Below, piece by piece: positions 1 through 12,100 of a stretch of DNA of 64,000 nt. The DNA lies in contig QYRS01000009.1 of the NCBI GenBank assembly GCA_006503535.1, positions 248,001 through 312,000 on the forward strand. The letters run 5' to 3'. The position numbers and the translations under genes were made by a program. How positions within the stretch are numbered: position 1 is the first letter of the stretch; every line of letters starts with the position of its first letter. The notes below the pieces were generated by a model, which worked only from the letters and a program-made list of their open reading frames with translations, had not been told where the DNA came from and made no database searches. Origin of the DNA: Arthrinium phaeospermum. Its lineage: Eukaryota > Ascomycota > Sordariomycetes > Amphisphaeriales > Apiosporaceae.

Positions 1-753
1 AGCAGCGTGTGACCGAAGGCCAGGGGACGACCGAGGACGAGAGGCGCATCAGCTGGTTCAGCCAGATCCGCCGCGACGTCAAGGACAACACCTGGGTCGA
101 TCTCAAGATCTTCCAGGCCGGAGGACCTCTCCATGACTCGCTTGTCGACGTCTTGAAGGCATACGCCATGTACAGGAGCGACATTGGCTATGTCTCGGGC
201 ATTAACGTAAGTTGACTGTCCCTTGCCACAATAATGCTATATCTATCAGTTCACTAACGTAAAATCCTAGACCATTGCCGCTACCCTCCTGCTCAACCTG
301 CCTTCCGCCACGGCCAGCTTCATCGCCCTGGCCAACATGTTGAACCGTCCTTTGCCCCTGTCGTTTATCGCACGTGACAACGGGGCGAAGCACAGCGCCT
401 ACAACTTGGTGCTGGACGTCCTCTCCAAGAAGAGCCCCAAGCTCCACGCGCACCTCGTCAGCGAAGAGATGCAGCTTGATCCCGAAGTCTACCTCTCTGA
501 TCTCTTCTCGGCCATGTTCACGCAACACCTGTCGCTCGACGACTGCAGCCGCCTGTGGGACGTGTACGTCTTCGAGGGCGACTCGGCGCTGGTCCGGGCC
601 GGCGTCGCACTCCTCATCGAGAACGAGGGCCGCCTCATCGCCGCCAAGACCCAGAAGGAGGTCGTGGCGGTGTGCGCGGCGGGCCACCAGAAGACGCTGC
701 AAGGGCGCGGCGACGACTGGATGGTCCGCGTCCGCAGTGCCGGCAAGGCCTAA
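1..753 (+). CDS. TBC (Rab-GAP) domain protein, 3' part, truncated by the window edge
   Basis: The gene enters from the left edge already open; exons are <1-206 and 271-753, with a 64-nt intron (donor GTAAGT at 207, branch-like CACTAAC at 252-258, acceptor TAG ending at 270) that joins in phase 0. The product carries the core of a TBC domain: an IFQAGGP block, a YRSDIGYVSGINTIAATLLL block, then the PDxYL-like, LD..SRLWDVYVFEGD and C-terminal helices. The order and spacing resemble the TBC1D12/TBC1D14 group, whose members act on Rab GTPases in membrane traffic (family knowledge). Both catalytic signature positions look substituted: IxxDxxR reads IRRDVKD and YxQ reads YVS. It may therefore bind Rabs without classic dual-finger GAP activity (inference). 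The start and any N-terminal domains lie outside the window. Confidence 0.85.
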
Positions 754-2010
754 ATTAGGCGGCAAATGAAAAAAAAATGAAAAGAAAAGGGGACAAGGAC
801 AATAGGGGGAAAGGAGAAAAGGGAAAAGAGGACGAGAACTCGTTGTTGGAAGAAAAGGTTTGACGTTTTTAATACCCTTCGTCGTGGTAGAAAAAACCGT
901 ATGAGAAAACCAACAAGCAAGCAAGCACCCACACTACTTTGCATATCGTTATATAGCAAGCAAGCGAGCCACGAATTGTGTTACCTTAAACTCTAATGGA
1001 TTTAATGGAATTATACTTCTATCTTGGATATGATGTCTATGCTCATTGTTGTTGTTTGATGTCTGTATATCTACTATTTGCTTCGTGTTTGTGATCGTGA
1101 TGGGTGTGGTGGTGATATTTCTTGGTGGCTCCTTGCGTTGTATGTAAGCAAGTACTCCGTACCTTACATGCATGTCTGGGCCAGGGGCGGTCTGGATGAC
1201 GTTGTCGCCTCGTGGTTTGGTATCCCCCGGTCAGTCAGTCTATCTAGTTGTTTGCTACCTACCTTGTACATAGCCTGGCCAGAAATGCTGAAGCATGCGT
1301 ATTGTTTGTCTCCTCAATACTCGTCCGATGTTCCGATGTTCCGTCGTTTGATCTACAGATTCGCCAGCAGGTTGGATTTGGAAGGTCGACTGATTACTTG
1401 TTGCCTGCGAGCTTGGCAGTGTTTTGCTTGTGCAGGCTGGTGAGATACGTGTGGCTGGTTAGTGTACGGGGCTGCTCGTCCGGCTCCTTCTTGTGACGTC
1501 GAATCCTGAAAGAGACGTGATGCTGGATTTTTACTGGTTGGTCGGCTAGGGGTTGGGCAATGTTCCACGGGGGCTGTTTTGTCCGGTTATGTTGTGTAGC
1601 TAGAGATTGGGTTGGTTGTCGTCGTACAGATATATGTTCAGATGGTCTGGGGTATTGTCTGCTGAAGTACTTAGGACAGCAGGATACAATCTTGACATTG
1701 ACAATTGTCCAGTATGGGTTCATGTGTAAAGAGAAAGGCGGCTCCGAGAAGGTGGTACGGTACGGTTCCTGCTGCCTACATATGCGTCGGAGTGACCGAT
1801 TGCGTGTATCAGACCCCTTCTGCCTCGATCACCAATTGTAGATGTGTAGGTGGTTAAATAAGGGGTACTGCTACAGCTCGGCCCGCGGTCATGTTTGTTC
1901 TCGTTTTCCACCAACCTATCTTCTCACGCAAGCTACATCATTGCACTCACTATCAACATATGTTGGTTTAGGGTGGTGCTACATGTGAAATCGTCTGCTG
2001 TCACTGAAAC
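754..2010. other. gene-free spacer
   Basis: The first few hundred bases are AT-rich 3' flank of the TBC gene. No frame shows a domain, and none is bounded by plausible splice sites. A GTACTCCGTAC motif at 1152-1162 recurs elsewhere in the window. The last part is the probable promoter of the broken F-box-like gene at 2011. Confidence 0.5.
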
Positions 2011-2199
2011 ATGGCTGCTGCTGACGATATGGCTCTTCCTCCCCGATATGACGTTCCCACTGCTACGGGGACTGTTCCCGCGAACGCAGAGCTGCTCGAG
2101 GCTATTCTTCTGCAGGTTGATTCGGCCAACCTTCTCCTGTCGGCCCAGCGCGTGAACAAGATGTGGCATGGTGTTATCACGGAATCCCCTACGCTGTAG
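2011..2199 (+). pseudogene. F-box-like protein, N-terminal fragment ended by an in-frame stop
   Basis: The ATG at 2011 has an A at -3 and opens a 62-codon frame. The predicted peptide has the layout of fungal F-box proteins: a short leader, NAELLEAILLQVD, LLLSAQRVNKMWHGVI, then ESPTL (residues about 26-62). In intact relatives ESPxL is normally followed directly by QxAL and several hundred residues. Here the next codon is TAG, followed by CAG GCG, as if CAG CAG GCG had become TAG CAG GCG, and a second TAG lies three codons further on. I read it as the decayed start of an F-box gene. A genuine short product cannot be excluded, and no good donor precedes the stop. Confidence 0.55.
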
Positions 2200-3401
2200 C
2201 AGGCGAAGTAGAGGTTCACGCAACGTACCAGGCCTACGGCTGAGCATATGCTACTCGGGAGATCCGCCACCGCGTCCGACGCGTAAGCAGCACCGCGGCG
2301 GGAGAAGAGGGAAGAAGGGAAAAGGAAGAAGCGCGAGACCGGCGCAGGTTGACCCGGAACGGCGCAAGCTGGCGACGGCGTCGCGCCGGCTGAGCTACGT
2401 GGTTTCGTCGTCTCCGGACGAGCCGGGACCCGCCATCACCCAGGCCCTTTTGGACGGGACGGGGACGGGGACGGGGACGGAGATGGGGGGTGGGGTTGGC
2501 GTGGTGATCGAGACGGCCGATATGGACGACTGGCGGTATGGCGACTACTACCCGCCTTCACCGCCGGACCCGGCCAGTTTCGACGCCGATTCCGCTTCTA
2601 CGGTGGTCTAGCGAGAGAATAATAAGAGAGTAACGTTACCGAATCGCCACGAAGTCCCCAGCGACTCTTGCTTCTGGCACCCAGACTATAACGGCACGCC
2701 GGCCCGGTATCTGGAACGATGGGGGTTCCAGCGCACCCCCACCGGCATCCAGGGCGATCAGTACGTCAAGTGCTTCCTGCTCAACGAGAAGGAGTGCAGC
2801 AGTAGAGAAGAAGAATGTACCAGGAACAGGAAGACCGGGTGGCCGGCGATCTGGGACGAACTGATCCAGATCGCCTCTCTGAGGGGGGCCGTCCGGCTTT
2901 TCTCAGTACCCGCCAGCACCGGTCTCTTATGCCACGTGGAACGACCCCCAAGTCATTGCTCAGACCGTGGTCGACGATCTGGCGAGATAGAAGTCCCCGC
3001 GCGGGAACGACGTCATGGCCGTCAAGTTCGCCACGATGCGCGTCGCGATGCCGGCCGGCACATACCGCAGCGAGCCTGAGCCGACGCGCTACCCCGTCAT
3101 CATCGCGGCGGATGGCCCCGTGTCTAGCCCCGAGAAGCCGCAGGCGCTCGCAGGCTTGTCCGAGGTGCCGGAGGTGATGACGGTCAAGGAGACGGACAGG
3201 CCTGTTGACTGTTTTACGGAGCCGGCGGACGGCAGCCGGGAGTTCTGGATCTTCTACGTCGGATTGGAAGAAGGAAAGCCCCAGGCGGCTACTGAGAACG
3301 AATGGGACCCTGTGTTCTTCCGTGGACAAAGAAGGACGGCCCTCTTGGTGACGGCTCTAGTAGACAAGAAGGGCAGGGACTCATCGGATCATGCAGATTA
3401 G
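2200..3401 (+). other. degenerate open frames downstream of the F-box fragment
   Basis: Three frames are open in turn: 2168-2611 (low complexity, Gly/Thr/Asp rich, including a GGGACG-type tandem repeat at about 2456-2480), a segment about 2640-2800 reading CFWHPDYNGTPARYLERW, and 3015-3401 with REFWIFYVGLEEG and NEWDPVFFRGQ. GC content is coding-like, but no single frame spans the region and I could not find splice sites joining them. The likeliest reading is the remains of one or two genes with accumulated indels, perhaps the body of the 2011 gene. I recognise no domain. Confidence 0.3.
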
Positions 3402-5435
3402 GGGGAATGGCCCCGTAGTAAGGACGGCTAGGTAAGTACATAAGAAGAATAAGGCCTCGATCGAAAACGTATGTCATCCAGCTTAGTTGCATATCGACCG
3501 GCTAATTTTTAAATCATATACCTTTGGAATGACATGCAGCTTTGGCATACGAGAGAGGAAGTATTGAAAGTCAAGGAAGATCGGATGCTGTGCCATACCT
3601 TGATTGCAAAATTGGCACCCGCATCAATAGGCAAAATTCTCACCAGTGACCTGTGACAGAGGTTCAGCCCCAGTGTGGTAATTTGACTTTAGATTTTCGA
3701 AGAATGGATTCTTGGTTCATTCTACTCTGCTTGCCTTTTGCTAGGTTACTCACCAACTTCAACTCATTGCTACCTTCTTCGGTGGATGGCCCCATTGACA
3801 TGCAGTTGCTCAGTTGTTTTCTTGCTGCTTCGAGCCCCCGTACAGGAAATAATAATGGCAGGATATTCGTCATTAATGACACTCCATCCAAAAGCAAAGC
3901 GCGTTCGGGCAACTCAGCCGAGGCCTGCAGCCAGCCCTATGCCAAGACGACCCGGCAGTGTAGTGGGGGAAACGCTCCGCCTAGATCAACTTCTCGTCTC
4001 GATACATATCTATTATTCGACTTAGAAGGCTTCCTCTTGGGCAGGTTTATCACATTACGCAATTATCTTTCGATGTGACCATTGCAGATGTGTTGCCAAA
4101 CGGACTCGAGCCAGGTTGGGAAGTGAAATCGTGGTTGTTTGCTACAATGTCGCGCTTGGCAACTCGGGTTGCAGTAGCAGTCGATGAGGCGCCATCCACC
4201 CCTGTTGCGGCAAACGGGGGTTTCCTGGCTCTCGGCTCTTAAACGGGCGCCAGGGATAGGCTGAGGTAACCTGGGGAACGAGTGGGCTTATCTCCTGCAT
4301 GTTCTCACAATTGCCTCTCGAAACGGATTGAAACGCGGTAAACGGGCAGTCTTGATTTTTCACTTGACGAACTCTCATATATGCTCTCAAAAACTTCACA
4401 AGGTGAGTGACCACTTTGACAAGGCGAAGACTATCGTGGTGGGTGGTCTGGTGCTGAGCCCCGAGGACCCTGGACGTTGGCTGTCAGGGAGAGAAAAAAG
4501 CAATCAGCAACCAGGACCTCCGGATAGTTAGCCGGCGGTATTTCTTGGAGTGAGAACGCCGGTAGCCGCAAAACAAAAGAACAATAACTGGATGGCTGGT
4601 CTGCCATGCTGCATATTCCCATACACAATTATATTGTCTCGACATCTCGCTTAAGACCAAAGTCGCAGGACTAACACCATATCGTGGCTTTCGACCACGA
4701 CGCACTGGTGAGCTTCTGGACCGTGATGTCCCAGGATGCATCCCAGTCCATTCAAGTCCATTCCAGTCACACCGGGCTGGGTGCAGCTACCCTGGAGCAA
4801 CAGGGTAGCGAGCCAGAGATTGAAAGGGGGGAAAAAGCAATCAAGCAGCCAAATATCCTGATCAGTCCGTCGAAACGATTAGAACATGGCGTCGCCGAGA
4901 GGGGAAAGAGAATTCTTCTCTCCCTCTCTTCTGGCAACGCGTTTGTCTGTCGCGCGCTCTCCTCCTGACCGACGCGTCCTTCGTGTCGATTGCCTTGTCC
5001 GGAAAGTTCCAGGGTAGCTAGGTCTGGAGCCCTGGCGTATCAGTGCTGAAAGCTATGTTTCCCTTTTCCAGGCCTGGGTTCCCCGGTTGATACACATTTT
5101 TCGCCCCGGTGAATCTCATCGTACAAATCTGTGCTTAGCAAAATACCCGTGAGCCCTTCGCTTCTCTCTTTACCTCACGTTGCAAAGGACAAGTCTGCCC
5201 AGTTGTGAGGGGCAGCCCGTCACTTGCAAATACACCAGACTGCCACGCTCGTCATAGACGACAACGACTATTCTGCTTGATAGCAAGAGCCAGTGCTCTC
5301 CAGACCGTCGCCGTCTCCTTGGGCTCGCTACAGGGTAGCAGCCCATCTCTCTTTCCCCTCTACCGGCACTCTGGGCCACTCTGCACATCCTTTCATCCCA
5401 GAGGCGGTCTCGCCAACAGAGGCGGGAGTTCAGTC
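3402..5435. other. gene-free spacer
   Basis: About 2 kb with many short frames on both strands, none with a recognisable domain or splice pattern. The end (about 5000-5435) is pyrimidine-rich and is the probable promoter and 5' leader of the gene starting at 5436. Confidence 0.5.
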
Positions 5436-8400
5436 ATGTCCAAGCTTCCAAACGAAGAGGAGAGGACCAGGTTCCTCCAGCTATGCCTGCGGTTTACGAC
5501 AAAATGGCTCAGGTCGCCCGTCGATACGAAGAAGAACTGCGAGTTCTGGGCCTTCATCGCAGAAAAGTTCAAGACAGCAGACGGGCGTGTGGTCTTTACT
5601 AAACCTGCCCAGGTAAGCAACGTTTCTAGTATCTCTTGACGAGCTCCGCATCTTCTCCCAAGGCACACACCTTCAAGAAACAGACGCGAATGCCTCTCCC
5701 TAGTAACCCCCTTCACTTGACCCCTTTCCCCTACCCTGCTTCGTACAGTTGATGCTAACTAAGACGGCCCTACTGGGCTACGCCCGCATACAGGCGAGAA
5801 AGGAGATGACCGACCTATGTAGCCATCGGCGGTGGCGCCCCGTCAAAAACAAAGGGCGCAATAGATCGAGGCTGCAGGTGGCCAAAGACGATGTCATCAA
5901 GGTTTGGCGAACTATTGACCTGATACAAAACATGGCCAATTTCAAATTCCTATTGGTTGAAGCTATGGGGGACCCGGTGGTGCGGGCGATCCGGATGCAG
6001 GTTGACGCCGCCAACGTTGCTGACGCCCGTGATGACGGCCAGGAGAGAGATGATGATGATGATGGTGATGTTTTACCGTCACTCTTCCAACCGCAGGTCG
6101 TGAAGGCTTTGGAGGCGCACGTTACTGCGCTCATGCCCGCCCCGCGTAGAGTAACACCCAGAGCAACACCCAGAGCAACACCCAGAGCAACACCGCCTAG
6201 GGCACGGCGGGAAGAGACCATCAGCGATGACGGGGAGAACGAGGCGGACGAGATGGCGATCCCATCCATTGAGCAAGAGGCGGACGAGGATGAGAACGAG
6301 GACGCCACCCTTCAGGAGATCTTCCTGCGCAAGAGCCTACCGCCAGAGAGCTTTCGCTCCAAAGACTACCATCGCGTCGGTACGGCGTTTTACAAGGATC
6401 CGTCCTTCTCTCCCCATAGAACTCGCTCGAGGACGCAAGCAGACAGAAAACTACTGGAAGCTGAAGCGAAGCTTCGTGAGGAGCAGGCGCGTAGGCATCG
6501 ACGGAACATGAACCAAACGGCCCACTTGCCGACGCCGCCAACCTCTTCTCAGCCTGCCCCATCAAGCGCTCTGGCAGAAGAGGACGTTTGGCGAATTGAG
6601 ACAGATGATGACGAGGAAGAGGGGGAGGAGGAAGATGAGGAAGAAAGCGACGACGGCGACCTCGAGGCCAGCCCTTTGCTGCTTCATGCGGGTCACCCCC
6701 TTGGTATTGCATCAAGCCCCCTGGCGCCCGAGGCAGACGATATCATGGGTATAAACTTTTCCGAGTTCATCTATGATCCGAACTTGCCTCATGCCGGCCC
6801 GTCAGCGTCCGGCCCATCCCAGCCGCCATCTAGTCCCCCCGGGCCTTGGGATGCTCGCTTGCCCACTCCGACGAACCTGCCCAGGCCACAATCGCCCAGC
6901 AGCTCCCGTCGAAGCCCGACGTACTCCCCTCCCCTAAACATACCTTCCAGCAGCCTAGGGGGGCCGCCGTCCCTCATCCTGGGCGCCCGTTCGACCCCTG
7001 CCCAAACCCCTGCCCAAGACCTTCGTCATCATAACCCCACCCCTGCCCGCTCCTTGCGGTCCGAGTCCGGGCTGTTTGTCCCCCAGAACCAGAAAAAGAC
7101 TCCGGTGCCGCCGCCGCGGCCGTGGGAATATGTAAAGACCTCGGAGCAGCTGGAGCAGGCAAAGCGAGAGGAAACCTTCCCCCCTCTCTCGGTAATCGCG
7201 GCGCAGGGGAGACTCGGTAAGAAGAATGCCACGTGCTCGCCTAGCCAGCCCGCTGTAGCAGCAGAACGGCAAATGAGCAGCGCGGTTGCACCAGAGCCTA
7301 AGGCTTCGCGACCATCCGACGGGGCGGCCGAGACAAGTGCTGTGTCGGCAGAAGGATCGTCTGCGAATGATCGTGGCTCTCAGGGGGCCACGGAAAAGGG
7401 CCAGCAACGTAGAGCAGGTTCCACGCCGAAGCAACCGAAGCAATCCAAGCAACCGAAGCGATCTGCAGATAGTGGCGTCGCGACAGCGGCTGGCGCAGAT
7501 GCTGTTAAAAATACCGAGAAGCCTAAAAAGGGAAATGGGAAGAAGGAGAAGGCGAAGAAGCCAAATGGAAAAGAAAAGGGGAAGGCGAAGGAGAAGGAGG
7601 TCGAAAAGGAGGTGGACGCAGGAAATAGGTCAGCACCGGAAGCTGCAGGTACAAGGGCCGACTACGCCCTGCCACACCAGTTTGGCGATATGGGGAAGCC
7701 CCGGCACGCCAGATACATCGGCGCCCCCGCGTTCGCTGATGTCTCCATGGAGGACCTGCGACGACGGGAGGTGACGACCATTCTTCCACCAAACCCGGTC
7801 CCTCAACGTCCTGCTGCTCCGAAGCCGGCGCCAGTGGTAGAGGCACGAGATTGTGCCCAAGATGAACCCGCGATACCATCCTCCTCCTCCTCCCAGAGCA
7901 GAGGGTCACGATTGCCTTTTCGGGGACCACGGGATAAAACGGTACTCGATCTACATGACAGGCCGGATGAGCAAACGCAGAAACAGCAGCAAACTCGCCA
8001 GTGTTCAGTGAGCCTGCCCTTCTCGGGCACCCACATTCATTTTGACGAGGACGGAGATACAATCATGGAGGTATGGTCACCATCCCCTACACCAGCGGTG
8101 ACAGCGCCCGCGCGACCGCAAACAACCTCGTGGGATGCGCCGCCACGGGCGCAGTCGGCATCGCATCCGACAGCCGAGGATGGCGAAACTCCCAGGAACC
8201 AACGCAAGAGATCGCACAGTAAGGTGAGCCGCGGCGGCTCAGTCGCGCAGCCGCCATCTGCCGCTCGATTACCAAGCCGAGAGCCAGCCCGCGAAGGGTG
8301 GCAAAGGGGCCCTTCGCCTGCCAAGCGCCGAAAGGAGCATCACGGCAAGGGAAACCGTGGTAATTCTATTACGGTGTCGTCGGCGCCACCGGCTGCTCCC

Positions 8401-9129
8401 AGATTTACTCCCGAAGACCACCGAGAGAACTCCGCCTCTGGAGAGCAGTGGCGGCAACAGCGCCACAACACTTCTATGCATCGGCGAGGTTCGCCTGCGC
8501 CGCGACCGGGTCGCAGGCCGACCCCCAAGGAATGGAAAGATAGCCCCGTGTCCGGGAACCAATGGAAACGACCTCACGGCAGGGCGTTCCACCCCCGACA
8601 AACACCGGTGCCGGTATTCGTTTCCTCGCCAAACCGCGAGTCAGCTAGCGAGAACCAGGGAAGGCAGACCACGGGCGATACTCGCAACAAGACGACCACC
8701 CCTAACTTGCCAGCTCGACCACCGTCAGTACCATTCTCGTCTTCAACATTAGCAGCAGCGTCATCGTATCCTTTCTATCCCGGTTCTTCTTTCCCGCCTC
8801 CTTCTTCTTCATCTTCCCATACCGCGTTTTCTTGTACAGTGACGCCATCAGCAGCGCCGCCGCCAAGAGACGCGCATCATTTGACCAGACGTGCACCATT
8901 GTCATCAGGCCCAGGAGGACACAAAGACGTCATCACAGGACCACATCGCGGAAGAACACAGGTCGATGCCGCAATGACGGATTATACCGCCCATCAGGGG
9001 GGTAAGAAGGCCCTGCCATTGTCTATGGCTGAGAGAGCTGAGAGAGATGCATTGCTGGCGAGACTTGAACAATTCAAGGAAAATATCCTATCAAACTACT
9101 CAGCATCGCCGTCAGCTTTTACGAACTAG
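5436..9129 (+). CDS. large, mostly disordered protein of unknown function (1185 aa)
   Basis: Two exons, 5436-5612 and 5749-9129, are joined in phase 0 across a 136-nt intron (GTAAGC donor, TACAG acceptor). The first about 130 residues look folded and helical (FLQLCLRFTTKWL, KKNCEFWAFIAEKF, then KDDVIKVWRTIDLIQNM). The pattern of spaced Trp and hydrophobic residues is faintly like a Myb/SANT- or MADF-type DNA-binding domain (weak inference). The remaining 1000 residues are low complexity: Asp/Glu runs, Pro/Ser-rich stretches and a Lys/Gly/Glu-rich basic block near residues 645-690. A short predicted helix closes the protein (MAERAERDALLARLEQFKENIL). A 12-bp direct repeat at 6150-6190 encodes RVTP RATP RATP RATP. 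The composition suggests a nuclear scaffold or regulator, but no family is recognised. The start is the ATG after a long leader; upstream in-frame ATGs exist in the open frame from 5205. Confidence 0.75.
6147..6195 (+). repeat. 12-bp coding tandem repeat
   Basis: The unit ACACCCAGAGCA is repeated about three times within the large disordered gene and encodes an R-A-T-P repeat. Such units commonly vary in number between strains. Confidence 0.8.
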
Positions 9130-12100
9130 CAGTAATTACATGTGATTACTGCAGTAGAGTGGTAGTACTCCCTACTGTCTACATATCCCGTTGGTAGCAT
9201 CCAACTCAACGGCCATACGGGGTGGCTGAAGTGGTGCATAGGTAGGGGCTCCAAGTAGCATGGCAAAGGACTTGCTCCAGCCCCAGATACAGGGCAATTG
9301 GACAGACAAGCATGAGAATAAGGTGGCCCGAACATGATGTATGTTTTTTTTTCCTTTGTCAGCCTTTTGGACTTTTTGTACGTTGGTTGGTTTTGTGTTT
9401 TTGTGGTCCAACTTGGCCTAGGTAGCTTCGTGATAGGCTGGAAGCGTTCAAAAGTCGACACACACCCCCTCTGATTCGCAGCATTTGTGCAGTGTGCATT
9501 CAGAAAGATGCAACCGTGATGACCGAGTCATGCATTTGGCGAATTGCATGTGATGCGCCCAGCTGTAGCAAATAAGATATCTTTGCATGAATCTCATAAT
9601 GATGTGGGAAGAGTTGGAGGCAAACCAGAGTCCGAGTCGTGAGAAAACGGATTCATCACTATCTTGCGATGTGTGCACCCTCCGTTGTATATCATTGGCC
9701 TGTCTCAATGCCGAATTCTTGATTCTTTGGGTTTGGAATTTGGTGGTGATGGCATGCACTTACATGTACACACATATTTTTACCTATTCTCGCATAATGA
9801 TGCCGCAATGCATACATAAGGTGTCTATTGAAAAACTCTTGCTGTCAACGAGCAGTGCATTTGGATGCGGCTGACACGTGCAAGCAGCAATGCACACTGA
9901 ATAAGTCGGATGGGATTGATCTGAACATGGCAGCATATCAGTTGCCTCGGGCCACAGGCCGGGATGCCGTGCATTGGGGGGTACCCTGGCTTTGCTTGGC
10001 TTGTGTGCTTTCGGTGTCTGCCCTTGTCTCCCTCAGCTCTCAACAATTATCTGTTTCGGGCAAGAGGGGCTGGACCTTGCATCTGATCGGCTTCCCCAAC
10101 AGAAAAAAAAAAATTGTTCCGCACAGGGTCCTTGGAAGCCAATGGCAGAAAAAAAGAATTGATTGAGAAGCAGGCAGGCGGGGGACCCTCTGTTTTTGGG
10201 AAAAAATAGGGGACCCCACTCCTTCTTTTTTCCCTGAATCCTGGGTTCCATTGATTCATCCCATAAATCTCCAAGCACATCAGGACCCTGCATTTTTCTC
10301 CCATCCCTTATCGATCAACCCAGATCCGGCTGCCACGAGCATTAATAGCAGATAACCCCCCGGCTTATATCCCCTTGAGTGCGATAACGCTGCCCTTCAC
10401 CAAAAAAAACGTACTGTACGGATCAGGGATATTTTAGTACGATCGGAATGACGTTTAAAACGTGCATCCCACTCGGTGCGGTATATCATTGGTTAAGCTG
10501 ACCCTGCTACGGTACGCACGGGCTTGTTGATCATTTTTGGAAAGTATTGTACGGAGGGCAGCGTTATCGCACTCAAGGGGATAGTAGGCCACGAGCGGAT
10601 GCAATGGCCCTTTCTTGCTTCCCCCTAAACTTCTCGGAATAGCCTCACAAGCCCAGAGTGCATGTTTGTGGCGAAGGTGCATGGACTGCAGGACGCCCCT
10701 ACAAAAAGGGTACTTGGTAGCTCGTACCGGACATGGAGATCTGCAGTAGCGTTGGGCGGGTAAAAGCCCCATCCGGTCCCTCATTTTCCCCACGTCCCAC
10801 GTTGTATCCATTCCCCAAAGTTCAACATCAACACAGACTGCAAACTGCAAGCAGCAGCAAAGCAAGGCCCAGGACAGCCAGCAAACGCCCTTTTCTCCAG
10901 ATTCTCGCAGCGTGGCAGCTCGAACGCCGAGATAATCGCCATCTCCCCCCAGCTTAGTCTTTGCCTCTATCTCGCGAGATCATTTCACCATCGTGCTATG
11001 TCAGATCATTTGCTGCACCAACGCCTTGTCGATCACTTCAATCACCACCAATTCGCAGGATCGATAGCCTTGTGTGCTAGACCACAAGAGAACTACCATC
11101 GCACCCGTCCGTAATAGAAGGAGACTAACCAGATCTAGCACAAAGCTATCTACAGTTTTACACGTTATCAGCACTCGTGTAACACTCGAAACAAACTCGC
11201 ATCAAACATAAACGCTGTACGGAGTAAGTGTGTTATCTTGGTAATGGTTGAATGTTCTTGACGTGCTATTCTGGGTCAGTCCAAAGTCTTGTCGATGTTT
11301 TTACTGCGTGTTGCCCATGGGACCCGACCACCAACAGGACTCTCGACACTTGTCAGACCTGGATTCTCGCCTTCACTTTCACATGCCAAGTACAAGTAGC
11401 CCGGTAGCAGACCCGCCAGATCGATTGAAGTGCCAACTTGAACGCCACGCGGGCCCAAAACCCCCTCTAACCAGCTAGCCCTTCCGCGGCAGCACGGCTT
11501 GCAGGCTTGAGTTCGTTGGAGGGCGGTGAGGGAACCACACAGTGACACGTCAATGCTCCTATCTCGGTACGCATGTCTTACCTCTTGGGTTTTCGGGATT
11601 CGCAGTGGGCGGCTCATCCTCATCTGTTCTTTTCTCGATTGGCAGCAAGATTTACAGTTTGGATCATCCCTCATAATCCCGACATGTCGTGCAGGGCTGG
11701 AAAGCCAATGTCGGTCGCCATGTGTTGGGTGTGTGTGTGTGTGCATATCAGTCAGGAGGGGACTATCGAGCATTGATAGCGACCTACCTCCTCAGCACGT
11801 GTAGGATCGACCAGGCAGGATGACTTCTTTTCGACAACAAATGCCGATTGACACATGGGATTTCAAGAGGTCTGTTGCCGAAATGCCTAGTTATCTCCTT
11901 TGTGCGAGTGTCAGACAGCGTAGGTACTCTTTCTTTTTTCCAACGGCTGTCGGGGTTGAACCAGACTTGCGGAAACAGGACCGAACCCAACAACCGTGGT
12001 TTTTCTGGAGCCGGGGGCAGGGGACCCAAGACCTTTGAACCAGGATACTTGATAGGCATTGACAGATCCGCCCCTGTATCTCGGGTTCCACGTTCGTGAT

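Noticed and set aside
202..924. 240-codon minus-strand frame over the TBC gene
   Set aside because: It is the reverse shadow of GC-rich coding sequence and has no domain; the plus-strand splice model is convincing.
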